From assembly GCA_050010455.1 (NCBI GenBank), contig JBEKLA010000063.1, positions 1-17,616 of the forward strand: a DNA stretch of 17,616 nucleotides, given 5' to 3'. Shown piece after piece: positions 6,611-13,988 of this stretch (positions are counted from its first letter, which is position 1; each line of letters starts with the position of its first letter). Origin of the DNA: DATJOQ01 sp050010455 (GTDB lineage Bacteria > Desulfobacterota > Binatia > Binatales > Binataceae). Position numbers and translations under genes: made by a program. The notes under the pieces were generated by a model. That model had not been told where the DNA came from. It searched no databases and was given only the letters and a program-made list of their open reading frames with translations.

Positions 6611-8230
6611 CTAGCGGCGTAGAACATAGCCGACCGCCTCCCGATCCCAAGCCCCTCCGCCAGCCCGAGCCCGACGCAACTCCTCTTTGCGTACCTTCCC
6701 GGTCGGCGTTTTCGGCAGAGAGTCGACGAAATCGACGTAGCGGGGAACGGCGTAGCGCGGCATCCGCTCCTGGCAGAAATCGAGCAACTCTTCGGGCGCC
6801 AAGCCATGACCAGGGCGCACAACGACGCACGCCTTGACCTCATCCTCGCCGCCCATCTCGGATTTGGCCGCGACTACAGCGCTTTCCTCGACCGCAGGAT
6901 GGCTGCTGATCACCTGCTCTACCTCGTATGAGGAAATGTTTTCGCCGCGGCGCCGGATACAATCCTTGATCCGATCAACAAAAAACAAGCGTCCGCGCGC
7001 GTCGAAGTAGCCCGCGTCCCCGGTGTGGAACCACAGATTGCGCCAGGCGTCGACCGTGCGCTCGGGCATGCGGAAATAGCCGGACATGAATATCGAGGGA
7101 TATTTCGGCCTGACTACGATCTCGCCAGTCTGCCCCACGGGCAGCTCTTCATCCGAAGACGGTTGTACTACCCTGACATCGTACCAATCGTCGAGTATAG
7201 GTCCGCAACAGCCGGGTTCGAGCGGGTCTTCCAAATTAGTATATGCGACTATATTTGCTTCGGTCAGCCCAAACCCTTGCACCAGCCTTAATCCAAACCG
7301 CTCTTCGAATTGATGGCCCCATTCCGCCGCGATCGGAACCGCCATCACCGCGCGCAGCTTATGGTCGCGGTCATCCGGCGTAGGAGGTTGGCGAAATATG
7401 AACTCCGGCATCACTCCGAGCGCGTTGGTTACGGTCGCGCCGTAACTCCGAACGTCCGCCAGCCAGTTGGTGGCGGTAAATCTCGGCGCCAGGACCGCGC
7501 GCGAGCCCGCGATCAGCGAGCCGATCATCTGCATAAACAGCGCGTTGGTATGAAATAGCGGCATGCACACGTAATAGATATCGTCTTCGGTCAGCCGCAT
7601 CACTTTTGCGAGGTTGTAGCCAAGCAGGTAGCAATGACCATGGGGCATCATCACGCCCTTGGACGGTCCGGTCGTGCCCGAGGTATAGATTACAGTCGAA
7701 ACGTCACTAGGTAATGGATCGTGAATAGCGCTAAGTACATTTTCGTTGCGCGCTACATCCGCAAATGAGCGTAGTTCGCGGTTCGCAAAACGGCGGCTGT
7801 CGTCTTCGCGTGGTCTTCCCACTACTATGACTGTCTGAAAGTCCAATCCTGAAAGATCTACAGTCTCGAACAACGGGGAAGTTTGATTGTCTACGATGAC
7901 GAGGCAGGGCGCACTGTTTTTGAGCTGATGCTCCAGGAATGCACCCTTGAGCTGCGTATTGAGCGGAACGAAAACCGCGCCCACCTTGTTGGCTGCGATT
8001 AGCGACAGAAACAGTTCAGGGCAGTTTTCCAGCACCGCGACGATACGGTCGCCCGGCTTGACCCCGTTGACGGCGAAGCTCGCGGCGAGGCTGCTGCTGA
8101 GCGTGTCCAAATCTCGAAACGATAAGCCCGCGCGATCTTTGAACCGCAGAAACTCCCGATCGCCGTACTTCTCCGCTTGCGCGCGCACCAGGTTGATCAG
8201 AGTCCAGCAATCTCGTCCAAGCTCAAGCAT
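6611..8230 (-). CDS. AMP-forming acyl-CoA ligase, last gene of ketone carboxylase-type operon (benzoylacetate-CoA ligase-like by position)
   Basis: This 539-aa acyl-adenylate-forming enzyme is complete. The ATP motif is IYTSGTTGPSKGV (181-193). Others are GFGLTEANIV, WFHTGDAGYFDARGRLFFVD, RIKDCIRRRGENISSYEVE, and PKTPTGK with the catalytic Lys at about 512. The overall pattern resembles CaiC-type and medium-chain acid CoA ligases. The ATG at 8230 is chosen because GGCGGAG lies about 8 nt upstream and the usual N-terminus follows; an in-frame extension to 8290 lacks support. Known family chemistry is acid + ATP + CoA to acyl-CoA + AMP + PPi. Placed directly after a HyuA/HyuB-type carboxylase, as bal follows apc1-5 in Aromatoleum as I recall it, it probably activates the beta-keto acid made by that carboxylase. 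The substrate is not deducible. A 126-nt spacer with a hairpin separates it from the upstream gene. Confidence 0.9.
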   Translation of the reverse strand: MLELGRDCWTLINLVRAQAEKYGDREFLRFKDRAGLSFRDLDTLSSSLAASFAVNGVKPGDRIVAVLENCPELFLSLIAANKVGAVFVPLNTQLKGAFLEHQLKNSAPCLVIVDNQTSPLFETVDLSGLDFQTVIVVGRPREDDSRRFANRELRSFADVARNENVLSAIHDPLPSDVSTVIYTSGTTGPSKGVMMPHGHCYLLGYNLAKVMRLTEDDIYYVCMPLFHTNALFMQMIGSLIAGSRAVLAPRFTATNWLADVRSYGATVTNALGVMPEFIFRQPPTPDDRDHKLRAVMAVPIAAEWGHQFEERFGLRLVQGFGLTEANIVAYTNLEDPLEPGCCGPILDDWYDVRVVQPSSDEELPVGQTGEIVVRPKYPSIFMSGYFRMPERTVDAWRNLWFHTGDAGYFDARGRLFFVDRIKDCIRRRGENISSYEVEQVISSHPAVEESAVVAAKSEMGGEDEVKACVVVRPGHGLAPEELLDFCQERMPRYAVPRYVDFVDSLPKTPTGKVRKEELRRARAGGGAWDREAVGYVLRR

Positions 8231-8276
8231 TGGTAAATCTCCGCCTCGAACTTTCCGCTGTCTATCAATCCGTCGA

Positions 8277-8320
8277 CCGGCACTGCGCACGCGGCTATCC
8301 CGAGCGGGAGCCCGTGCCGG
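8277..8320. promoter_or_regulatory. long imperfect hairpin in the spacer before the CoA ligase gene
   Basis: Outer arms CCGGCAC (8277-8283) and GTGCCGG (8314-8320) are perfectly complementary. Inside them, GGCT (8293-8296) pairs with AGCC (8309-8312), and CCCG (8299-8302) with CGGG (8305-8308). No U tract follows on either strand, so a simple terminator is unlikely. It may protect the upstream mRNA or tune ligase expression. Confidence 0.45.
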
Positions 8321-8356
8321 GGCGATCCGCGGTTACTTTCAGCGGTCGCGTATAGT

Positions 8357-9157
8357 TTAATCGCTTCGATCGCGCTGCATCCGCGAACGCAGGCTGCGGC
8401 CGGCTTCGACTAGAGCCTTGGGTGTGACCTCCGAGGGAAGTTCTCCATAGAGCGAGAAGCGATCGGGGAGCTGGAATGATTCTGCCCACTCGCCGTTCCA
8501 AAACGACGGGCCGAGGCCTCCTGCCAGCGGTTCGCCGATACGCCAAGCCGCTTCAAGCGCCAACGGTTCCGCTGCGCGTACCAGAATCGCTTCCGCCTGA
8601 CCTTTCCAGGCTGGAACATGCTCCATCCTGGCGACGCTGATCACGCGAGCCCATTGGTAAAGCTGGCTGTTCTTCAGTATCGGCGCGACCGCTCGCGCTA
8701 TACCTGCCGCGTCGCTATCGGCGATTTGAACCACTGTGAATCGCAAACTCGATTCGCGCAGCCGTCTAAGGAAAGAAGCGATCTCGAGACCCGCTTTGAG
8801 CGCGCCGCGTTCGGACTCGTCGCCGATCGACTTTGCGACCACTCGCGGGTCCGGCAATCCTACGCCCCACGCCACAGGAGCTCGAAAGGCATCTCCGATC
8901 GCCTGGCTCAGTTCGGCGATGAGCTCGCTCCAGCGGCCGGTACCTTGCAGAAACGCGGACCAATTGCCGTCGGTTGGCGCGCAGCCCACTACGTCTGAAA
9001 GGCTGATTTCGAGATGCGTCGCCGGAAAGACGCTCTGAAGTTCCAGCAGCGCGCGTCTAACCGCGCCGGGATCGAGCCAAATGTCCGCCCCGCGGTCAAC
9101 TACGCGGCCGAGTCCGATTCCGACGCGAAGCCAGATATTGCGATCGCCGCCAGCCAT
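8357..9157 (-). CDS. unrecognised 266-aa protein, candidate fifth subunit of the ketone carboxylase (Apc5 position)
   Basis: I do not recognise this family from sequence. The protein (about 29 kDa) has no signal peptide, membrane segment or cysteine cluster. It starts MAGGDRNIWLRVGIGLGRVV and contains IADSDAAGIARAVAPIL and AWRIGEPLAGGLGPSFWNG. The ATG at 9157 lies 18 nt after the stop of the HyuB-like gene, which implies translation from the same transcript. In Aromatoleum aromaticum, as I recall, a fifth subunit of about 34 kDa (Apc5) occupies this slot between the HyuB-like gene and the CoA ligase gene and is needed for activity in addition to the core complex. By position and size I infer an equivalent subunit here. 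An unrelated accessory enzyme cannot be excluded. Confidence 0.7.
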   Translation of the reverse strand: MAGGDRNIWLRVGIGLGRVVDRGADIWLDPGAVRRALLELQSVFPATHLEISLSDVVGCAPTDGNWSAFLQGTGRWSELIAELSQAIGDAFRAPVAWGVGLPDPRVVAKSIGDESERGALKAGLEIASFLRRLRESSLRFTVVQIADSDAAGIARAVAPILKNSQLYQWARVISVARMEHVPAWKGQAEAILVRAAEPLALEAAWRIGEPLAGGLGPSFWNGEWAESFQLPDRFSLYGELPSEVTPKALVEAGRSLRSRMQRDRSD

Positions 9158-9175
9158 TGCGGTAACTCGCCGCGC

Positions 9176-11404
9176 TTATTCTTCCAGCTTCACGCCGGCC
9201 TTGCGCAGCTCCTCCTCCAGTTGATGGATGCGAACGTCCTTGGGATCAGGCATCATGACGCCGACCATCTGGGTGCGAGAAATCGTGTTGTCCGGGCTGC
9301 CGAGATAAATCACATCCTTGTCGTCCCAACTCCCAAAGAATGGAACGTCGCTCGGCGGCTTCTCGCGGCTCCACTCCTTGACGAACTGTGCGTAAGGCTT
9401 GCCGCGGCGCTTGCGATGCGCGCGCTCTTCGTCGCGCGCTTTCTTGGTTGCCTCCAGATCGACAGCGCGGGTCCGCTCATCGTACCGCACATGATAAATG
9501 TGCTTCGCGACCCAGTCCGAGATGAGGCCCTCGCTGAGATCGGTCATCGCCATTTCGGGGTCGCGTTCGAGCGGATCTCCGTAGCCGCCGCCGGTGCCCT
9601 GGCAGATCATATACAGTTCGCCCGGTTTGACGATTTCGTATTGCAGTCCCATGTGATGGGTCGAGTACCTCGCGCCCGGGAAAGGCTGGCGATTCATCAG
9701 CGTGGCAATCGTCCAGTCCTCGACCGGTATCGACTTGAGCAATCCGAGCGCGTCGATTCCCTTGATCTTGCACAACGGATAGGTGGGAGCGCCGTAGCCT
9801 CCGAACAGGCCGTAGGTGGATGGAAACTTCGAGCCGACGCAGGTGGTCATGAATCCAAAGTCATCCGAGCGCCGCACCGTGGCGATAACCTGATAGCCGG
9901 TGCCGCCGCGGAATTTGCCGAAGCCCTGGTTGTCGCACATCAGCCGGTGGGGGACGACCTTCACAATCGGCGTTTCCTCCTCCAGCAGCTCCTGCTCGCC
10001 GAGATCCGTCATCGCGGCGAAAATCGGCGCGATCGAGTGCTCGCCGTCGGCGTTTTCGCGCGCGCCGCCGCTCATCCCGTTGAGATCGGCGCACAAATTT
10101 CCGACGATTTCCTGGTACTGATTCAGCCCGCCGTAAATGAAGGTTGTGATCATGTTGTACCAGGGCGCGATCACGTTGGTGTAACGCTTGTTGACGCAGT
10201 ACAGAAACTTCGGCACCGCCAATTGCAACGCGGTGAACGCCGGGAAGAAGGTCATCATGCTCTGCGCGGTCGGCGCTTCGTAGCTGCAGTCGAGCGCCGA
10301 GCCGTGGTCCGCCAGCACCTCCATCGGCGCGAACACCGCCTGGTTGCGCGGCAGATCGGGCCAGACGAAGGTGAGGAAGTCCTGCGCGAGCATCCCCTTG
10401 AGCGCGTGCAGTTCGGTGTTGTTCGAGCGATTTTTGAACTCCGGGCTGGAGCCGCGAAAATCGATAATCAACTGGTCGTCACGCTTGACCAGCTCCAGCA
10501 CGAGCTTTATCAGGCAGTTCTCGCGCAAGGTGCTGTCCGGGAACACCACCGAGCGCACTCTTCCGTTCGGCCACTCCCTCAGCCTACGGCGAACCTCGGC
10601 TTCGGTGTCCTCGAGCGTCCAGCGCAAGGTCGCCGAGACCGCGTCCCACGAATACTCCCTTGCGGTCTCTTCAATCCGCTCCTTGATCTTGAGGCAGGTG
10701 CTGAGCCGGATTTTCATGTCCTGGATCTGAAGCATCGGATCGCGCACGCTGTTCTGCAGCCAGGTCACGATATCGCGCTTCAGCCGGTAATTCTCGCCGA
10801 CCTTCACGGGCGGCATCCGCACTCCTTCAACATAGGTCGATTCCGCCGCCGACGGCATCCCGCCCGGTTCGATCGCGCCGTTCTCGCCCTCGTGGACCAC
10901 GACCACCACCCATGCGGCCAACTCGTTCTTGTCATTGAAGATCGGAACGATCATGTTCTGGTCGGGCAGGTGGATATTGCCGTACTTCGGATCGGTGCTC
11001 ATGAAGACGTCGCCCGGGCGAACGCCTACCGTGGGCTCCTTGATCCAGTATTTCACGATGTAGCGAATGATCGGCTGGCACACGACCGAGAAGATCAGCA
11101 CTCCGCCGGAACTGGCCACCGCGAGGTCGCCGGCGCCGGTGAAGATGCCGGCGATCAGGTCTCCCCACTTCGCGCCCGGCGCCGCGCCGGTATGCTCGAG
11201 CATGTCGAACGCTTCCTCGACCGCCACGTCGAGCTTGCCGCGCACAAAACTGGTTTCATGAGGATCGCGGAATTGGCTCATGGCGCGTTCCTCAATAGGC
11301 GTGCGCGGCGCGAGCCGGTGATCCTTGCAGATCTCGCGATCGGGGCCGTAAAACACCACGGTTTCGTCAAGAAACTGTTCGAGCTTTTTGCTTACAGCTG
11401 CCAT
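9176..11404 (-). CDS. HyuB-type subunit of ATP-dependent ketone carboxylase (acetone/acetophenone carboxylase family)
   Basis: The protein has 742 aa (about 83 kDa) and is a full-length hydantoinase B/oxoprolinase family member, the type that supplies the carboxylation subunit in acetone and acetophenone carboxylases. Visible features are GDVFMSTDPKYGNIHLPD (131-148, family form GDVxxxNDPxxGxxHLxD), DFRGSSPEFKNRSNN, NGMSGGARENADGEHS, PIVKVVPHRLMCDNQGFGKF followed by RGGTGYQVIATV, and CQGTGGGYGDPLERDPEM near the C-terminus. The ATG at 11404 is preferred over the longer frame to 11617. It has GAGAGG about 9 nt upstream and sits 17 nt after the stop of the upstream HyuA gene. Together with the two HyuA-like proteins and the zinc-ribbon protein it should form the core complex. 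Its order matches apc4. Confidence 0.9.
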   Translation of the reverse strand: MAAVSKKLEQFLDETVVFYGPDREICKDHRLAPRTPIEERAMSQFRDPHETSFVRGKLDVAVEEAFDMLEHTGAAPGAKWGDLIAGIFTGAGDLAVASSGGVLIFSVVCQPIIRYIVKYWIKEPTVGVRPGDVFMSTDPKYGNIHLPDQNMIVPIFNDKNELAAWVVVVVHEGENGAIEPGGMPSAAESTYVEGVRMPPVKVGENYRLKRDIVTWLQNSVRDPMLQIQDMKIRLSTCLKIKERIEETAREYSWDAVSATLRWTLEDTEAEVRRRLREWPNGRVRSVVFPDSTLRENCLIKLVLELVKRDDQLIIDFRGSSPEFKNRSNNTELHALKGMLAQDFLTFVWPDLPRNQAVFAPMEVLADHGSALDCSYEAPTAQSMMTFFPAFTALQLAVPKFLYCVNKRYTNVIAPWYNMITTFIYGGLNQYQEIVGNLCADLNGMSGGARENADGEHSIAPIFAAMTDLGEQELLEEETPIVKVVPHRLMCDNQGFGKFRGGTGYQVIATVRRSDDFGFMTTCVGSKFPSTYGLFGGYGAPTYPLCKIKGIDALGLLKSIPVEDWTIATLMNRQPFPGARYSTHHMGLQYEIVKPGELYMICQGTGGGYGDPLERDPEMAMTDLSEGLISDWVAKHIYHVRYDERTRAVDLEATKKARDEERAHRKRRGKPYAQFVKEWSREKPPSDVPFFGSWDDKDVIYLGSPDNTISRTQMVGVMMPDPKDVRIHQLEEELRKAGVKLEE

Positions 11405-11421
11405 CGCTTGAATCCTCTCGG

Positions 11422-13560
11422 TTACCCTTGCGCTGCCAGGTTCCTCAGCCACACCAGCCCCGCGCCGCCCAGTTGAAACTCCCAACCCGGCGCGACCGCG
11501 AACGTGGTATGCGGTGCTTCGACCACGGCTGGACCGCCAATCGCCGCTCCGACCGGAAGATCGGCCCACTTGTAGATCGCGGTGCGTACAGCTCCGCTGT
11601 CGTTCGAAAAATAACACTCCCGATGCGCGCTCGGCTTGACGTCGTGCCGCGCGCCGTTCTGCTGTTCGCCTATCAACGAGACTCGCTCACCCGGCACCCA
11701 GGAAAGGACTCGCACCGCCACGATCTTGACCCCCGCCTCGGGACAGGCCGAACGCTCTCCGTAATGGCGCGAGTAGGCCTCACTGAAAGCGTTGACCAGA
11801 GCGAGAATGTCATCGACCTCTTTCAGCCTCGCCAGCGGACTGGCTACGCTCAATTGGACGAGTTGGTTGCCGTAGCGCATGTCGAATTCGAGCCGATGGC
11901 GCACGGCATCGCCGCTGAAGCCCTGGCGCGTCAAATCCTCGATCCCGCGCTGCTCGAGTTCCGCCACCATCGCATTGACGGCGTCGATATCCAGCGTGAT
12001 CTTTCGCGTCATCGGGTTGTAGACGATCAGGTATGCCGACCGTTCATGAACGTGGAGCTGCTCCAGATTCGCAGCGCCGAAGGCGGAAAAGACCGAACAG
12101 AACGGTGGAATCACGATCTGATGAACGCCGAGCTTCTCGGCGAATCCGCAGCAATGAACCGGCCCGGCGCCGCCATAAGACGCCAGCACCACCTTGCGCG
12201 GATCGAATCCTCGGGTTGAAACCTCCTTGAAGATGGCGTCCGCCATCTTGGCGTCGACTCGGCTCTTGATCAGCAACGCCGCTTCGACCGGGGACATTTT
12301 CAAATCCGCCGAGATGTGATCCTCGATCGCGAGCTGCGCCAATTCGGGTTCGAGGCGAAGGTTGCCGGCCGCATAGTAATCCGGATTCAGATAGCCCAGG
12401 ATCAAGTCGGCGTCGGTGACGGTGGGCTGGGTTCCGCCGCGTCCATAGCAGGCGGGCCCGGGATCCGACCCTGCGGAATCGGGTCCAACCTCGACTGTTC
12501 GCCATAGGCGGTCGTATCTCGCGATCGAGCCGCCACCAGCGCCAAGCGTACGCAGGTAGACCATCGGGGTCGCGACGCGCCAGCGGTCGATCACCGGCTG
12601 GAAGTCATAGATCCAGGGAGCGCCCGCCTCGATAATTCCGATGTCGAACGAGGTCCCGCCCATGTCGGTTGCGACCACCGTTGGCAGTTTGTATTCAGTC
12701 GCTAGATGTTGGGACGCGGCGAGCCCGGCCACTGGCCCCGAATGGATCGTTTGCAGGGCGTTAGTCGATTCCAGCGACGCCATGCCGCCGGTGTTGTGAA
12801 TCAGCAGCACCGGCTTCTGCTGCTTGCGCTGGCGCAAAGCCTCTTCCAGGTTGCCCAGAGAGTAGAACATGTGCTCGTGGAGGAAGCCGCAAATCAACGC
12901 CGACATCGTTCGCGCGTACTCGGACTTGCGCCGCGATATCCGGTGACCCAGGATCACCGGGAAGGATCCGAACAGCGTCGACGGATATTCGTCGCGGATG
13001 ATGTCCTCGATCTGCTCTTCGTGAAGCGGATTGACCACGGAGTTGATCAACGAGACCACGAACACCTGTGCGCCGCGATCGACCAGGCGGCGGACTCGCA
13101 ACCGCACCTCGTCAGCGTTCAAGGGAAGCAAGACCTCGCCCTCAAAATCCACTCGCTCGGGGATCCCGATCACCAGATTGGGATCGACCAGCGGGATCGG
13201 CCGGGTCGCGCGCGGCAAATCGACCTGGAGATGGCGCGGCAGCCCCTCGCCGTAGCCGCGGCCCCGGCTCAAACGAATCATCGATTCGAAGCCCATCGTG
13301 ATCAGCACGCCGATGCGCGGGCCCTTGCGTTCGATCAGCGCGTTGGTGCCAAGCGTGGTTCCGTAACGGATCGATTCGGCGGCCTCCAGCACCTCCCCTA
13401 GCTCGAGGCCCATTTGCTTTGCCGCGTCGGCGACCGCCTCGAGGAATCCGAGCGACAGATTGTGATGCGACGTCAGCGCCTTGCCTTCGACCTGTTGGCC
13501 GTTCCAGGCGATGAAACAGTCGGTGAACGTGCCGCCGATATCAACCGCAATTCGCTTCAT
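11422..13560 (-). CDS. HyuA-type ATP-binding subunit of ketone carboxylase, canonical copy (Apc3 position)
   Basis: This 712-aa protein (about 77 kDa) is a complete hydantoinase A/oxoprolinase subunit of the acetate/sugar kinase fold. The N-terminal phosphate-1 motif is the canonical DIGGTFTD (7-14), followed by RYGTTLGTNAL (65-75), IHSGPVAGL (272-280), the second phosphate motif DMGGTSFDIG (299-308), LGAGGGSIARYDRLWRTVEV, GPDSAGSDPGPACYGRGG and YGGAGPVHCCGFAEKLGV. The family phosphorylates the carbonyl or enolate oxygen of the substrate with ATP, or activates bicarbonate. The ATG at 13560 has GAGG about 7 nt upstream. The gene lies between the zinc-ribbon gene (71-nt gap) and the HyuB gene (17-nt gap). 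All ATP-site motifs look intact, so this is probably the active kinase-like subunit. Confidence 0.9.
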   Translation of the reverse strand: MKRIAVDIGGTFTDCFIAWNGQQVEGKALTSHHNLSLGFLEAVADAAKQMGLELGEVLEAAESIRYGTTLGTNALIERKGPRIGVLITMGFESMIRLSRGRGYGEGLPRHLQVDLPRATRPIPLVDPNLVIGIPERVDFEGEVLLPLNADEVRLRVRRLVDRGAQVFVVSLINSVVNPLHEEQIEDIIRDEYPSTLFGSFPVILGHRISRRKSEYARTMSALICGFLHEHMFYSLGNLEEALRQRKQQKPVLLIHNTGGMASLESTNALQTIHSGPVAGLAASQHLATEYKLPTVVATDMGGTSFDIGIIEAGAPWIYDFQPVIDRWRVATPMVYLRTLGAGGGSIARYDRLWRTVEVGPDSAGSDPGPACYGRGGTQPTVTDADLILGYLNPDYYAAGNLRLEPELAQLAIEDHISADLKMSPVEAALLIKSRVDAKMADAIFKEVSTRGFDPRKVVLASYGGAGPVHCCGFAEKLGVHQIVIPPFCSVFSAFGAANLEQLHVHERSAYLIVYNPMTRKITLDIDAVNAMVAELEQRGIEDLTRQGFSGDAVRHRLEFDMRYGNQLVQLSVASPLARLKEVDDILALVNAFSEAYSRHYGERSACPEAGVKIVAVRVLSWVPGERVSLIGEQQNGARHDVKPSAHRECYFSNDSGAVRTAIYKWADLPVGAAIGGPAVVEAPHTTFAVAPGWEFQLGGAGLVWLRNLAAQG

Positions 13561-13588
13561 AACTCAGCCTCACGCGTCGCTAGCGACG

Positions 13589-13639
13589 TGCGCCACCCAT
13601 CCGTCTGAGGACTTTTGCGCGACCCATCGTCTCAGGACT
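13589..13639. repeat. imperfect tandem duplication covering the stop of the zinc-ribbon gene
   Basis: Copy 1 is 13589-13613 and copy 2 is 13616-13639. Both follow the pattern TGCGCsACCCAT(c)CGTCTsAGGACT, with three differences. Copy 2 contains the stop codon of the zinc-ribbon gene (complement of 13632-13634). Copy 1 is a non-coding duplicate in the intergenic space. Confidence 0.6.
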
Positions 13640-13970
13640 CGCGCCATCGCTTCTTCAAATCGTCCACGTCCAACTCGATGTCTCGCATCAACGGATGGCC
13701 GGGCGGCAGATACTCGGTCTCGACCTGGGTTCCGCAGCCGGGGCAGTAATATTCGATTATTCGGCACCACTTCGGATCGGGCGCGAAAGTAAAGCGGTAG
13801 CGGCGGTCATCCAAAATCGGCCGATGGATCTCCCTGGGGTCGCGGTCGCTGACCAGCAGGCCTTCCTTGTAATTGCCGCGCGCCGGGCCGAGGTCCTTGT
13901 CACAGCGCCGGCACAGCCATCGCTCCGATTCCAGATCAATTTGCAGATACTCTGTGATTGCGACTCGCAT
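13632..13970 (-). CDS. small zinc-ribbon subunit of ketone carboxylase (acetone carboxylase gamma / Apc2-like)
   Basis: The protein has 112 aa (about 13 kDa). Two CxxC knuckles, WLCRRCDKDLG (Cys 20 and 23) and YCPGCGTQVE (Cys 76 and 79), about 52 residues apart, make a four-Cys zinc ribbon. RDPREIHRPILDDRRYRFTF between them resembles the acetone carboxylase gamma-subunit family. The ATG at 13970 has a strong AGGAGG about 5 nt upstream. It lies 18 nt after the stop of the first HyuA-like gene, so the two are probably translationally coupled. Its position between two HyuA genes matches apc2 (about 15 kDa) of Aromatoleum as I recall it. The likely role is structural, holding zinc at a subunit interface. 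Confidence 0.85.
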   Translation of the reverse strand: MRVAITEYLQIDLESERWLCRRCDKDLGPARGNYKEGLLVSDRDPREIHRPILDDRRYRFTFAPDPKWCRIIEYYCPGCGTQVETEYLPPGHPLMRDIELDVDDLKKRWRES

Positions 13971-13988
13971 GCGCTCCTCCTGCCGGAC

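Noticed and set aside
6441..6830. 129-codon minus-strand frame ending PPVGFEPTTC
   Set aside because: The VGFEPTT ending is the well-known false peptide from reading the complement of a tRNA T arm. The rest is a shadow of the CoA ligase.
9014..11476. 820-codon open frame on the plus strand
   Set aside because: It is antisense to the HyuB-like gene and the start of the 266-aa gene, which carry clear family motifs and ribosome sites. Long antisense frames are common in GC-rich DNA, and this one has no recognisable domain.
12706..13401. 231-codon plus-strand frame
   Set aside because: It is antisense to the canonical HyuA gene and has no recognisable domain.
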